Origin: Margaritispora aquatica
Lineage: Eukaryota > Ascomycota > Leotiomycetes > Helotiales > Discinellaceae
Assembly: GCA_007644065.1 (NCBI GenBank)
Contig: VJWN01000001.1
Coordinates: forward strand, 944,340-1,008,339
DNA length: 64,000 nt
Reading direction: 5' to 3'
Shown here: positions 37,223 to 50,365 of the stretch, piece after piece
Layout of the letters: each line of letters begins with the position of its first letter
How positions within the stretch are numbered: the stretch's first letter is position 1
The notes under the pieces: generated by a model
Database searches by the model: none
Told to the model about the DNA's origin: nothing
Seen by the model: the letters and a program-made list of their open reading frames with translations, nothing else
Program-made: the position numbers and the translations under genes

Positions 37223-38508
37223 ATGAAACGAATTGCCAGAGGGCTTTCGAGGCCCAGTGTCTCTGTCCGGCAAATTTCACGCAGTCATGACTCCTTCACC
37301 CCACGAAGGCAGGAAAACACACGCCATGTGTCGAGTAAAGCGCCGAGGCCTCGGACTGCGATTTTCTTTCCAGGTTTGTCAGACATAGCCAGAGTAGATT
37401 GGGATGCTGCTGATGAAAGGTAGGCCAAGGAGTGCAGAGAGTAGGGATGCTACAGCCATGGCTCGAAGCATTTCCTCAGACTGCAGGACCTTTAATCGAA
37501 GAAATCGATCATTTGCTTGGTCGAAAGATATCTACCCTAATCGCCGAAGGGCCTAATTCTACTCTCACAGCTACTGGCAATGCGCAGCCTGCCATCATGG
37601 CCTCGTCGATCCTCATCTTGCGAATCCTAGAAATAGAATTTGGCTTTAAGGCATCAGAGCGAGTTGATGTTACACTTGGGCATTCTTTGGGAGAGTTTGC
37701 GGCTCTCGTCGCTGCGGGCAATCTGGCATTTGAAGACAGTCTATACCTAGTGCAAAAGCGAGCAAATTTGATGGCAGAGTGCACACGGAAAGCAGTCGAG
37801 GAGTTTGGGGGAGAATATGGAATGGTCGCATGGCTAACTGAAGAGAATCATCTTCAACCATTGATCCAATCCATATACGAGTTCATTGGACATTCAAGTG
37901 CTGGCCAGATATCAGAAAGCGCCCAGGACGTGCCGCCAATTGAGCAGGTCCTGATTGCGAATATCAACAGCAAGAACCAGATTGTGTTAAGTGGTAACAT
38001 TGAGAGGATAAAAACTCTTTTAACACATGTACGACAGTTTGGAGGGCATGATCCTCGAGCAGTAAGGCTTAAGAGTGACAGCCCTTTCCACAGCCCGTTG
38101 ATGCAACCTGCATCAAAAGCTATGAGGAGAATGCTGGATGGGAAAAGTAGAGTCAAGGGACGAGAGAGTGAGGATATGCTCACATTTCCTGGTGTGATGC
38201 AGTGTGTTAGTAACGTCACCGCGAGGCCATTCAGAAGCAAAGACGACCTAAAAGATCTTTTGGCGAGACAATGTGTGGAAACTATAAGGTGGTGGGATAG
38301 TATCAAGTACCTCGACCAAGAAGAGAAAGTAAGACGATGGATTGGAATTGGGCCTGGAAAAGTTGGGAGGAACTTGGTGGGCAAAGAGGTGGGTATGAGA
38401 GGACATGATACTGTGAAAGGTGGTGGAGTATGGGGAATCAGTGATCCCAAGGAGGTTGAGGAAGTGCTTAGGGCTCTGGAAGCTACCGAGACATTAAGGG
38501 ATGAATAA
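37223..38508 (+). CDS. MCT1: Mitochondrial malonyl-CoA:ACP transacylase
   Basis: Exons 37223-37373 and 37424-38508 give 411 aa. The Arg/Ser-rich N-terminus (MKRIARGLSRPSVSVRQISR) is a likely mitochondrial presequence. The FabD-type acyltransferase fold follows: FPGQGVQRVGML formed across the splice, nucleophile Ser ~138 in TLGHSLGEFAAL, the Arg in LVQKRANLMAECT, and SPFHSPLM with the catalytic His. The enzyme loads malonate on mitochondrial ACP for the type II fatty-acid pathway that feeds lipoic acid. Residues ~150-260 include insertions relative to bacterial FabD. The two ends of the 50-bp intron lie in FPG/QG, the only joining that restores the oxyanion motif. Confidence 0.93.
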
Positions 38509-38880
38509 TTACGGATGGGCACCCAAGACTTTGAGGTTTAACGAAAAGACGGAATTGTTGGCAAAATTCCTGATGTAAAGTACTGCTTGGAGGTTGGAGG
38601 TATGCCACCAAGTCAATTGGGTAAGGAGGATCCAGGAAAACGGCACTGAGACGTTTGGTCCTAAAAGAGCTGAAGCAACATGTTATCAATATATACTGAG
38701 TCTAAGAAATTCTTCATAATATTTAAGGTTTAAATATTGCATTAGAAGTTTGCTCATGACAATTTCAACATACTGAGAGTATGAATGAGAACGTGCCACA
38801 GCCTCGCCAAATATTGTACGCCTCGTCAACCACGACATCTTGAGCTACATTCGTGTAACTAATCTACACCACGACATAAA
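38509..38880. other. Intergenic region between MCT1 and TCA17
   Basis: About 370 bp, AT-rich near 38690-38760. No gene was seen. Confidence 0.4.
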
Positions 38881-39647
38881 ATGACAACAATACCTTCAAT
38901 AGCCTGCCTAGGCATAATAGGAAAAAACGTACAGCCTCCCTCCACCAACTCTCCTCCTCCTCCTTCAACTCCTCAATGTCTCCCCCAAAAGACTAACACA
39001 AACCCCCAGAACAACCCCCTCCACATCTCCATCTTCCCCTGCACCGCCTCACCGAGCCATGAGCCCATCCGGACACACCTGCAATTCTCGCTCCTCCTCT
39101 CCAGCACGCTCGACATCTTCGAGGCGCGCTCTAAGACGAACGCGACGAGTGGCGGGGGACTGAGCGGCGATTTTGGCCTACTGCATGCGCTTGATGAGCG
39201 GCTGGCTGCGTATGGGTTCGAGACGAACACCGGGGTTAAGTTCGTGGTCGTTGTTGATATGCGGGGGAGGCTGTTGGGGAAGATGGGCGCTGGTGTTGCT
39301 GGTGCGGGTGAGGGAGGTGGTGCTGGTGGTGCTGGGGACAGAAGGACAGGTGGGTTGGGATTGAGGGATGGGGAGATGAAAGTTGTGAGTGCTCTGAAAT
39401 GTCCTGGATATTGTGTCAAGACTGGATTGGAAAGGGTACAATGCAATATAATGCTGACGGAAATCAGGTCTTCAAAGCCATGCAAGCAGCCTATGTAAGG
39501 TTACTGCAGAACCCGTTCTACGAGCCAGACGAGCATAGTCCTCCGACTGGGCGAGGAGGGAAGAAAATCACGAGCAAAAGGTTCGCGGAGGATATGAGAC
39601 GCATTGGGGAGGGGTGGGTTCCTGGCTCTGGGGCAGGTGGTGTCTAA
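38881..39647 (+). CDS. TCA17: TRAPPC2L/TCA17-like TRAPP-associated protein
   Basis: Exons 38881-38928, 39010-39384 and 39468-39647 give 200 aa. The sedlin-like (longin) fold is visible as SIACLGIIGKN/NNPLHISIFP across the first splice, LQFSLLLSSTLDIFEARSK, FGLLHALDERLAAYGFETNT and GVKFVVVVDMR, ending MKV/VFKAMQAAYVRLLQNPFYEP. This fits TRAPPC2L (yeast Tca17), which stabilises TRAPP complexes in Golgi traffic. An inserted Gly-rich loop (GAGVAGAGEGGGAGGAGDRR) separates the last strands, and the C-terminus is longer than in yeast, partly basic. Sedlin/Trs20 is the alternative, but the NNPLHI start favours TRAPPC2L. Confidence 0.88.
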
Positions 39648-39809
39648 GTGTGTGTTAGTCGTGAGCGAACTATCGGAGGTTACCTGGCTACGATGCATTG
39701 CGTGGTGTTTGGTTGAGGCATTCTGGGCGTTTGGGAGGATACCATGACTGCGTGTAGAGGTCTTTTTTCACTTGTGAAGCATCATCGCATTATTAAGGTG
39801 TGGCGACGC

Positions 39810-40030
39810 TATCAAAATTCGTCACTGTCAGAGACGGGAATATAGCTAGATAGAACACTTTGGAATGTGCTTATATCTCATACACATTATTAAACATAAT
39901 GTGCCTAGATATTATACACATTGGTAAACTCACAAAAGATCTAGGAAGACGATTCTTCAAATACTTACGATGTTTGGACGTTGTGCGCTAGAGCTTGGAC
40001 AAAGACGGATTTGGTCCACCTTAAAAGGGA
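39810..40030 (+). repeat. Dispersed repeat, copy B
   Basis: Same order of words as copies A and C: TCAAAATTCGTCACTGTC, GACGGGAATATAGCTAGATA, CACTTTGGAATGTGCTTA, CTTCAAATACTTACGATG, TTTGGACGTTGTGCGCTAGA, GCTTGGACAAAGACGGATTT. It lacks part of the GGGATAACG block found in A and C and has its own short duplication of ATACACATTattaAAC-type words. Confidence 0.75.
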
Positions 40031-40362
40031 AAATGGACAATCAAACCTTTCTAATAGAATTATTTGCCAAAATGTATATTTTATTTAGGATCCATGATCA
40101 AATTGGGGATTCGAACGATCATACCTCGAGACGTAACCTGATTGTCCCTGAAATATTTTCCATAAGTTAGCCTTGATAGACTGAACATGCGAGTTTTCGC
40201 TAATATTATTGATTTAAGTAGAGGAAATCTCTTGACATCAATATATTCCCAGCATTTATTAGCAAAGTCTTGTTGTATGGTAGTGTATGCATTTAGTTAC
40301 GCGTAAGCAACCAATGTGTTGTGTCTGTTTAGACTTTCAATACCCATACAGAGATCTTAATC
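40031..40362. other. Intergenic region 3' of AFG1
   Basis: About 330 bp between repeat copy B and the AFG1 stop codon. A GATTCGAACGATC word resembles a tRNA T-arm, but no matching acceptor or D-arm was found. Confidence 0.35.
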
Positions 40363-42778
40363 TTAACTTTCACCACTACCCTTCTTCCTCTCTCCCAATC
40401 CTTCAGGACCTTGACCCCAAGCCCCAGCTTTCTTTCCCCATTTCGCCATGCCCCAAGCGTGAGCCAAACCAAGTTTCGTAGGCGGATCCCTCTTCTCCCT
40501 AAAAGGACTTTCAATTGGTGTCCCCATCGCCATAGTTCTCTCTTTCTCCTCAAGCTCCTTTCCTTGCAAACCAGCTGGTTTATCCAACTCAATGAACGGC
40601 CCTAAGCGAACATCACCTCTCGCAGGATCGAGAAGGTTCGCAACCACAGGGTCGTTCCTAGATCTCTCCCAACGCCTTACCTCCAAAGGTACAGGTCTCC
40701 ACCATCCAGGCTCGTCTCGACTATGCCACCTCGCTCCACACATTTCCCATAGCCGACTTCGAGCACGCTTGTAAGCGAATCGTTCGTCCTCGCCTGTGAA
40801 GGAGCTGGTCATGCCAAAATCTATCGTTCGTCCAATCTCGTTGCCTTTGCCTGGGATAGGGCCAAAATCAGAATCTTCATCCGGATCATATCCATTTCTG
40901 CCTTCTAATGAGGAGACATTTGGTCTGAAAGGCGATATTTGATCCTGGTAAATTTCCGAGAGGGTTTCTGGATATACTGCATCGCCACCATCGTTCGCAT
41001 CCCCTTCGTTGCCAGACGACGTAGTTATAGTAGCTTTGGTCTCTGGGAAGAAGATGTCGTCTGGACCAGCTTCTGCTCGAATGAGTAGCTTACAGCGTGC
41101 TTCGTACAGAGCATCGAGGAGAGTGATGAGTCTTCTTGCTTCGTTCTTTTGAAGGAAGGTGAGCACAGGAACATCATCGAGTATTAGGGTATGGAATGTT
41201 GATGCGAGCGTGATATAATCTGCCGGGCCAAAAGCTCCTCCGCACAAATCTGTGAATGACCAGTAAGTCACTCCGCTCAGATGTCTCGATACGGGTACCC
41301 GTCTTCCATACACTTGCAGAACAGTCGATTCCCATGGGATTGGAGTCGAAGTCTCGTCAGGAAAAGCGCCGAGAATTGTCTGTTGCCACAGAGTATCAGG
41401 ATCTGATATCATGTTGTATCGTTTTGGTGTAGTCATATTTGAGTTCTTGAACTGGTCGTCCATACCAGTCAGTCCGAAGGCAGCTGGTGTGTTACCTTGT
41501 GGGTTATCCTCCCAACCCTTCAAGTCTCCAACCATTTCTTCTCGCATGACCTCCGCAATAGCTTCAGCTTCGGCATCCATTTCCTCCACTTCCCTTCTCC
41601 TCCAATCTCGCCCACCCTCCATGTTCCATATCTCGCAACGTGACTTCAATACATCTACGAAGCCAGCATACTCATTGTTAGATGGGAAAATATCCATTCT
41701 GGATTTATTTCCTAGCCCCAACCAGTTCCTGACAATGCCTCCTCGTGATGGGGCTGCGTAGTCCATTCCACTAGCTTTAGCCAACTCGTCAGGCATTCTA
41801 TTACTTGTGGCGACTAGTACTCCACCGAGTTGGAAGAAAGTGGTAAATAGGTTGCTGAGGATCTTGCTTGCTGCTCTGTCCGGCAATTGGAACTCATCCA
41901 GAAATAGAATGGGAGAATTCTCTATCATGTCTTTGGCCAGCCAAATCAATGAATGCTCCGTGTCACCACCTGTAAGCGAATTTGAACGAGATTCTCTGAG
42001 CTGCTCTAGCCTCGCCAGTGTTTCTAGCATGAATGTATTGAAGTGCCATCTTCTTTTCATTTTGTTGGGAAGACTGTCAGCTAGCAAGTCGACGAGAAAA
42101 GATTTGCCTGTACCAACTTCGCCGTGGAGAAGAAGGCCTTGCGGCGAATCCATTTTCATTGCTGCTTCATGGCTAGTAAGTACCCTTGTCAACGCAAGAG
42201 TATCTCGCTCTTCTTTCTTGGAGAAAAGATGCGCAAATAATGGATTCTGTCGAAGAGGATGACCGGGGACTGCTACCGTCCGTTCATATTCGATCTTCTT
42301 CGATCCAACATTTCCTACGGCTCGAGTGATTGCCTCCAGGCGTGATGCATAGTCTTTTCTTGGTGAGTAATCTTTCAAACGAAAATATAACTTTTGGAGA
42401 TGAATGGCCAAACGATGCTAAATTTATGTTAGTCTAAGCTCAACTCATTGAATTGACGTTTAAAGCATATGTTCATGAACTCAATTCTCTAGTTGAAGAG
42501 CCGGAAGCGATTGCTTCGTGGTTAGATGGATAAATTTGGTCCGAAGTCGCTCAATTCCGACTTCAAATTTAAAGAGACAAGCACTTGCTCTAAGTTTAAT
42601 TCATCTCCAATAGGTAAGTTGTGCAAACTTCGTGTACTTGAGAAGGAATGTGTTCTAAATGTTAAGGACTAACCTGAGCAGGATCAGGATCAATTCGTTT
42701 TGTGGCAAGTAGCGCTCGATATGCTACCAAAGGATTGGTGATAGCAAGACCAGTAGATACCGATCCCGGTGACGGCAT
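40363..42778 (-). CDS. AFG1: AFG1-type mitochondrial ATPase (LACE1 family)
   Basis: Exons 42778-42674 and 42417-40363 are joined in phase as DPDPAQ/HRLAIHLQKLYFRL, giving 719 aa. Seen: Walker A GEVGTGKS (~134-141), Walker B ILFLDEFQ (~Asp 209), sensor-like VLVATSNRMP, YWSFTDLCGGAFGPADYITL and NEARRLITLLDALYEARCKL, the core blocks of Afg1. The family assists turnover of mitochondrially encoded proteins at the inner membrane. The C-terminus is extended by ~170 residues (DEPGWWRPVPLEVRRWERSR, then a Gly/Lys-rich end), longer than yeast Afg1 (~509 aa). The 256-bp intron is one of the longest in the window. ATG 42778 follows a CTTACAG, so a further upstream 5' exon is possible. Confidence 0.9.
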
Positions 42779-42920
42779 CTGTAAGTCATAAAGTGTGCGA
42801 TTACTTTGAAGGTTTTCAAACTTTCGACTTTGACTGTGACTTCGCTTCTACTTCAAAGCGTCATCGGTTGACGACTGGTGGTGACAAGGGAGCTTCAGCC
42901 TTGCCGAGGGCCAAGCGGCA

Positions 42921-42928
42921 TCACGTGA
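42921..42928. promoter_or_regulatory. Palindromic CACGTG E-box upstream of AFG1
   Basis: The perfect palindrome TCACGTGA lies 143 bp upstream of the AFG1 ATG on its 5' side. It matches the binding word of Cbf1-like bHLH factors; binding is inferred from the motif alone. Confidence 0.4.
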
Positions 42929-42961
42929 TAAAGGTAGTAGAGCTCTACCCTCATCTTTGAC

Positions 42962-43210
42962 TGTCAAAACTCGTCACCATCCAGGACGGGAATATAACTA
43001 GATAGAATGTCGGGATAACGCTTTGGAAAGTGCTAAGATCTTATTTAAATTGGTAGAGAGAATATACTTAATTATCATAAACATTACAAAGTTTACAAAA
43101 GGGGGGTTCAGGAAAAGGACCACTCAAACACCTGCATGCTGGCGATGTTTGGAGGTTGTACATTAGGGCTTGGATGAAAACGAAATCTAGCTCGCCTGGT
43201 GTGGAAACCG
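42962..43210 (+). repeat. Dispersed repeat, copy C
   Basis: Longest copy. It begins TGTCAAAACTCGTCACC, then GACGGGAATATAACTAGATA, GGGATAACGCTTTGGAAAGT, CTCAAACACCTGCATG, TTTGGAGGTTGTACATTAGG, GCTTGGATGAAAACG and CTAGCTCGCCTGGTGTGGAA. It sits in the divergent region between AFG1 and NUP133. A TG at the start is compatible with an LTR, but no paired end, primer-binding site or internal gene is present. Confidence 0.75.
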
Positions 43211-43672
43211 AAGGGGATAGGTAGGTATCTTTGAAGTGCTGCACAAATGCGTTGTCTGCAGTATTGATCGCGCACTTGAGTGTATTGTTTTCTCCTACTC
43301 CCCGATTCTTCCGCGATTGATGCTATTTGGCAATTCAGAAAATAAGCAAATAAATACATAGCTAGACTACCTATCGTACTGTACCTGTCTAATTGTTGTT
43401 CGTGTTTCTCTCGCGTCGTCTTTTTTTGACAGGGTAAGGCAGAGAGAGAGAGAGAGAGACGTGCAGGGTTTCAAGGCTCTCTTCAGCCGCCAACCCCAAA
43501 ACAATCCTTGAAAATCAACAGAGCCAAAACCAGCACACGATTTCCATTTTCACCTCACCCGTCATTTGCATCCTCTCCATCAGCAGCAATCACCAGACGA
43601 TGTGATATCTCCCCCGATATTCAACCTGTAGCCTACCATCAACCTTGCGCATTTCGCGTTCTTGAGTTCACG
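43211..43672. promoter_or_regulatory. NUP133 upstream region with GA microsatellite
   Basis: About 460 bp between repeat copy C and the NUP133 start. A perfect (GA)n run lies at 43440-43460. The leader next to the ATG is C-rich. Confidence 0.45.
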
Positions 43673-46600
43673 ATGTTCTCTCCTTCTGTGCCTTCACAGC
43701 AGCATACTCTCCGCTCAACTCGACGGAGGCCTCGCTCAATTGGCAATATCGAAGATCAACCAAGCTCGAAACGTCAGCGAAGCGCCGTTACGAAGCAGAC
43801 ATTCATGCCACCGGAGCCAAAGGAAATACTGAAGCAAGCTCAGCAGCTCAACTCAGCTCCAGTGAGAGAAATCCTGGGGCCACAGAAGGAGATAGCAGTA
43901 CGCGCGAAGAAATCCAGGACGGGGGAGCGCACGATCAAAGGAGATGGAAGTACGATACTCACTACGAATGATACATATACCGTTAGCAAGCTGGTTGCTT
44001 TGCCCGACCGCTTGCGCGCAGACACTACTGGTATGTTTACATTTGCCATTTCACAGGGACGATCTAACAAGAAAAATAGTCCATCAGCATGGTGCAATCT
44101 ACGCAGATAATGGATATGGTCTAGTCCTGACACATTCGCATGCTATCGTATGGCCATATGCTGCTCATATACCCTCCCCAGAGACCTTCACATTCGCGCT
44201 CCCAGAGACCTCAAAACATGTATCTGATCCTCTTCCACTTGGTTCGCTGGTATCGGCTTCAGCATCATCTTCGGATCCTGGTCTTGTTGTTGTCATTCCG
44301 AAGACTGGCAAGGTGACATACTGGGAGTCGGTTTCAAGTGCTGCTACAATGGATCTGCGATTACAGCGCAATGGAGTCGATTATACCATCGGCGGCATGC
44401 ACAGTGGAGAATATGTCACACATATTCTAAACGCGGAATCGGCTGGCTTCATCTTAGCATTCAGTTCTGGAAGAACTGCATATATGAGTGTCAGAGATAC
44501 ACAGGGAAGACCTTTTATATCCGTGAGTTTCCTTCGAGGAGGTGGATTTATGGCCAGTGGAATATTTGGTAGCGTCCGGAATATGAGGAATATGATGAGT
44601 TCATCATCACAGGGCGATATTGCAGCTGTACGGGCCTCCCGGCCAGAACGGATTGGAGAGCGGAGCATTGTCATTGCAACAACCAAAGGCAGACTCCAGT
44701 CTTGGAACATTCAGCGAGGTGGAAACGCATCTATGGGCGCGGATTTAGAAGGACGTGAATTGCTTGTCATGGCAATCAAGGAACAGACCCCAAACCTGAG
44801 TGGACTTTTGTTGGAGTCATTCGAAATTCTCGATTTTACACACACGCCTAAATCATTTGAAGATCCAGCTGAAGGAGGTCAGGCCAACCAGACTGCTCGC
44901 TTGTTACTCCTAACATCACTCAAATCCAACCGGAAATCTCATTACTTTCTCATTGAGGCTGGCCTCTTACAGAACGAGCTTAGAATCGGCACCATCCGGC
45001 CAATAAAGTCTTACACTTCACCACTCTCACCTACTGCTACATCGAAACCACGATTGTACCTTCCAAATCCCGCTCTTGTAGCGTATATCGTGTTTGATCG
45101 AGCTGTCGTTGTCATGTCGATGGCCAAAGAACCCGAATCGCCCGATGTACAGTTACGAAGTGAAGGTCGCTTATTGCCCAGGTTTTTTGAGGATGTCGTC
45201 GATTTTCGTGAGGACATGAATGTTGAGATTGTTGGCTCTGGAATGGAAGAAGCTCAAGAATCCTTTGCCGTTGAGGATACAAAGTCTCGCCGATACCGAG
45301 CAAAATACCCATCAGCTGTTTTGATTGTTCGTGGTGGAGGAATAATTCGAATTGCGGCGACTGATCCATCCAAATTGGTTGCAGTCCGGTCGCAAGAAGT
45401 CTCTGCAAAGAGCAAATTGGAACAAGCTGTATTCTTCGGAAAGAAAGATCATACCTTGCTCAACTTTGCTGTCCGTGCCGAAACGCAGTTCTCGTCAGAG
45501 CAGATGGGAGAAGCAGCCTTAGAGCTGAGTAGTGATATTCTCAGATCACGAACCTCTCACATTACCTCAGTGCCTGCTTCTGTCGACCAAAATCTTCAAA
45601 CTAGATCTGCCGCATTGCGAGATCTGGCAGAATATCTAAGAGACAATAATATTCGTTTGGATAGGGTTACGAAGTGGAGATTATTATGGGATGCCGAACG
45701 CGTGAGGGCTGCTCGGCTCGTGTGGGAGCGCTATGATTCTTGTGTGAAGGAGAAACCCGAAGGTCAAAAACGAGGACTTCTGGCGGAAGTTGTTGAATAT
45801 ATACACGAGGACTACAAGACTGAACCTGTCGCTGAGGCAGGTGAGCTTGATCGTGTCAGACATTGGTTCATCAACGATATCTGGCAACTTGAGGTTGCTA
45901 TACCATGGGCATACCAAGTCATCAAATACACCTACCAAGATGGCCAAAAGAACCACAATTCGGTCATGCAGATTCTCAGCGAGGCCGATGACCTTGTGCT
46001 AGCCGCACTGCAAGGCGCCTATGATTTTCGAAGCACGAATTTGGGTCTTTATGGATTGGGAGCTGAAAAGCTGCAGAATGGGATCCTTGAGAAGAACTAT
46101 GAGGGCTTGCCAGAGTTTTGGACATCTACCATATACATTACCGAAAACCTACGGAAGCAGGCGGAGCTCGCTGGAGTTTTGGCCAAGGAATACTGGAGAG
46201 CTCCACCTCAGGAAGGACGACCCGACGAGCGAACAGTTCAGAAAGTCCGTTACGAGTATTCAGTATTAATTGACCTTGCCATCAGGACAAATACCGAACG
46301 CATCAGATGGGATTTAGCACAGAGCTCCCCCGATTTTCAAATGGAAGCCGAGAAAATCACATCGGCACGAGATGAGACGCAAGCTGATCAGATTATTCTC
46401 CTTGCCCAAGATCTAGAACTTCCTGATGAAGCTTTGGAATTGGCCGAGAAGCACGAGATTTTGAATACTCTCGCATATGTCCTTCAATCAGAGTTGAGCA
46501 ATGCGAAAATAAGCCTGGGCCCTCACGGTCGTCTAACGGATGAAGCCACTGTTGACTGGGAAGAGCGATTGTCTGCTCTACGTGAAAAAGTGAACCGATG

Positions 46601-47898
46601 CTTTGGAAAGTTTGGAATGAGATGGGCCGCCGCATTATACGAGTTCGAGATTAATGGAGGATCGATTAATGAGCTACTTGATGGTTGGCCTGAACACCAG
46701 AAGTATCTCACACAATTCTTGCGCGAGAGACCAGAATATGCCAAGATTTCATGGATCAACGACATCACACGCGAGAAGGATTTTAGCCAAAGTTGTGAGA
46801 CTTTACTCGATCTCGCTCTTAAGCGAGAGCAAGACAAATGGAGCAAGAAGATCGAGCTAAGCATGGGTAAACTTGCTCTTCTGGTTGATCAAAACTCGGG
46901 CAATTCTGCTAGCAGCAGCTATGAAATCACCGATATTGATACTCAGCTTGGATTGATCAAGATCCAAGATCAGATTCATGAAGTGGTGTTACCCTCAGTC
47001 AATGCTGCGATTGATGAGAACGCCGAGCTACAATTGGCGCTTGAAATTCACGGAGGTAAGGCTTTGAAGAACCAGCCAACCCTCTTGTCTCTTCTGGAGA
47101 CGAGTATGAATCAACTTCTCCTACACGAAGCCATGAAAGTCGAGTCATTAGTCGACATCCTCACGCTCATGAGCAACACTCCAAAGAACGGAGACTATGA
47201 CTACTTCCGCGACCAGCAATTCAGTCTAGCCTTGCAAGCTATCCTTCAAGGCGTATCTAACATGGACGAACAATTTATACTACAGAAAATCATTTGGAAG
47301 CGTTGCCTGTTGAGGGATGACTGGGCCATTATCAACAACACCAACCAGAAATACGATGATCAAGTCACTGAGCAAGTGGCCAGCACAGCTCTGTACTCGG
47401 CCTTCAGAGCTTGCTTCAAGACAAGTAAGCTACTCCAATAATTGTTATCATAGAACTCGTCTAACAGAATTAGAGCTTTTCAGCAAGGAGTCCAACATTG
47501 TTCCGATGAAACCATCGGATTTGCTTGGAGCTGGCATTGACCAGTTACCTCGACACCTGACCGGGCTTGACGCTAGTCAAAAGGAGCGTTTCATCAAGGA
47601 TATGGAGGTCGAAGAAGATAGTTTGAAACAATTCATCGAGAGGAGCAGACTTGATTTCTGGTTTGAATCGACTCTCGAAATTGCCAAACAACACTTTGAG
47701 ATGGACCTTGCCGAGGAGACAGCTCAAGGTGTGACTACACTGGAGGCGACTGAAAGACTCGAGGATATTGAGAGGTCTATTAGGGAGAAATCACAGAAGG
47801 ATGCACAGTTGAGACTTCATGCCCAGAAGCCTCAAAACCTGCGAAAGAAGGAGAATGGGAACGCGGGGAAATTCCGAAGTTCAATCAAGCAGTATTGA
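43673..47898 (+). CDS. NUP133: Nucleoporin NUP133
   Basis: Exons 43673-44030, 44080-47424 and 47468-47898 give 1377 aa. The first ~100 residues are basic and disordered (RSTRRRPRSIGNIEDQPSSK). A seven-bladed beta-propeller follows (HQHGAIYADNGYGLVLTHSH, AIVWPYAA, TYWESVSSAA), and a long helical stack forms the second half (RHWFINDIWQLEVAIPWAYQ, GLYGLGAEKLQNGILEKNYE, LPEFWTSTIYITENLRKQAE). The order propeller plus stack, with the LPEFWT region, fits Nup133 of the Y-complex rather than Nup155. It builds the nuclear pore scaffold. The third exon was linked by A/AATTAGAGCTTTTC, which restores KLELFSKESNIVPMKPSDLL. Confidence 0.9.
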
Positions 47899-50334
47899 GC
47901 GAAAGATCGGAGGTCGTCTTCCTGGTCTGAGTGGAGAGATTGTATTAGATTTGCATGGGATTTTGATACCTTTGAGCCGGCGAGCTGGGATGTGGGCATG
48001 GATGAGCATAGAGTGTTTTGTATAATACCGTACGACCATGGCAGCGTTTAGCGAAAATGTGCCTGTTGACGAAATGTAAAATTTGCTGTACTGCAGCAGA
48101 TGACTTCTTCCGTATGATTGGCTGCCTTGACCTTCAATGCGAGATATCGTGACATTGTGGCATTTGACATTTTGTGACATGGAGGATTCCCATTTGGCGT
48201 TTGCAACAGACTAGGGATAGGATGGGGAGGCTTTTTTCGGCACGAAATTTGAAGTTGCGGGGTTCTGCTTGGTGCTGGTCCAAGCCCCGCCCCCCAGATG
48301 CGAAGAGACTAAAATGGCGAGGCTCAGGGGGGTGTTCCTCTAGGCCCTGCAACGGAGATGATGGCGAAATTTGAGCGTGGGGCTTCCCTGCCCTGTACTG
48401 TAAATGTCAACGGGCGAGCATTGAACTAGATTTGTTTTTGGGGTTGGATCTCCGAGATGTCGAGATTGTTTTAAGATTTGGAGATTTGGAGATTCGTGGT
48501 CCTGGTCTTGAGTTCAAGGGTTTAAGGGTTGAAGGTTGAGACGAGGAGTGCGAATTGGGAGGTATGCTTTGAATCTTGAGATGAGTTGGCTCGGTCCTGT
48601 TCTTTGTCCTGTGCTTGTGCGTATGTTGCATAGGAAGCATCAGGTGCATAGTCCATCTGTATGAGTGAGTACGGCAGTCGAGTTGATAGCTGGACCTGCA
48701 GAATGCTCAATCAATGCTGTACTACCTTAGCTAGGTTGGAAAATTTGGATGTCCGTTCAGATTTGCTTCTCAGCTGGAGAAAGGAACCTTGCTAATGGTA
48801 AGATCTTACTTTATCAACTTGTCGGTAAAGCATGTGGTTCTCCTGTTGAAAATCGCAAAAATATAAGTGAGAAATACATGGATTTTGGTTGATGTTTTCG
48901 CAAGATATCGAGAATAACTACTGGCTGCACCCCAAATGTATGGGTAGAATTAGCCGAAGTACCAAAATCCTTCCTGTAGGAACTTGCCTTGTGTTAGTGA
49001 ATGTTACAAAGGGCAAAACTCGATGCATATCAGTAGCTTGAGATATCTCATTTTAACGTTTAGTCCAATCCATTCGGGAGTTTAGGACTTGCCTGAACAG
49101 GCATGGCAGTTGAGGCTTGAACTGAAACTTGTATTTTGTACGGAAAAAACAATCCCATTTTCTGAGAGGTCCAGTCAGCAGAGGGACGGATCGAGGATGG
49201 ACCTTGTCCGAAATGTTGTCCTTCACGATGGCGTCCAGGGCGTTCTCCGCTGGCTGGACAGAAGTGTGAGATATGAGACAATTTTTGTCATTTGCTGGCC
49301 GGTGGCCAGTGGTCAGTGGATGGAAAGTGTTGGCATGAGTCCTGCAGATGGATTTGCATATCAACGTCGAATCTTTGTCTTGATCTGGAACAGCAGCATC
49401 AGAGGAGAAGGGAGGGGAGATCGGAGAAAGGTGTTCGTCTCGAGAATGGACAGTTCCATTGGTGGTGTGAGAGAGATGATTTTGATAAGTGTTCCAAGGT
49501 ATCAAGGTACCCAGCTATCACCATTTGTGAATGTTTCTGATGCCTCCACACTCTCATGTCATCGATATTCCTCCCTGTCTCGCTCAACAGTTAGCACGTC
49601 GCGTCGACAACAGGCAAAAGCAGGAGCATGATTCCCAAACGCTATACGGTCAATAGCTCCTTTTACTCCCTTACTCGATCGGTAGAACTCTGGGTTTCTG
49701 GCCCCCTTTTGCAGAGTGCACACCGCACACCGCATCACATACCGCATCACATCGCGCATTTGGTTCGGTTGTGCATACACAGACACAGACACAGACAGAC
49801 AGAACAGTCACCGCTGTTCGCTCCAAACCAAACCTGGACGTATTTGGACGTTATCGAGGAGATCCACGCTAACCCCTGTAAGAATAATACGGTGACCGAT
49901 AAGATCTCGGCTGACATAATCCATCACTTCAGCAGCCGAACCAAAATGCCCTGAATGAAATGCAGGTTGAGGCCCTGAACGGGAGCCCTGAACACGAGAA
50001 TCTCACTCCCCTAGAACCCTGAACTCTGACCCCCTTGAAATGCAATTTCCTCGACCCCGTTCTTTTGAGGTCCAGTGATTCCAGTGATTCCAGTGACAAC
50101 CTGTTGAACCTGTTGGAACCTTTGCTCCAATCTGGAATCTGTGTGCCAGGGCACTCACGGGCCATCGACCAGACCAGACAGGATACAATCAATTCACCAC
50201 TAGTACAAACGAGTACTTCATCTTCGTTCTCGTTGCAAAAAGAACGTTTCTTTCCTTTCTCTGTTGTTGTTTATTCGTTGTGTTGTGTGGTACCGCCCCT
50301 CCCATCAACGTTGACTGCTTCCCAGACGGCCAGA

Positions 50335-50365
<31 letters not shown>

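Noticed and set aside
40095..40115. GATTCGAAC word resembling a tRNA T-arm
   Set aside because: No complementary T-stem, D-arm or acceptor stem could be drawn on either strand.
49053..49631. Overlapping frames of 150 and 180 codons on opposite strands
   Set aside because: Both are equally open, neither shows family motifs, and they lie in the upstream region of the casein kinase; chance frames are the simplest explanation.
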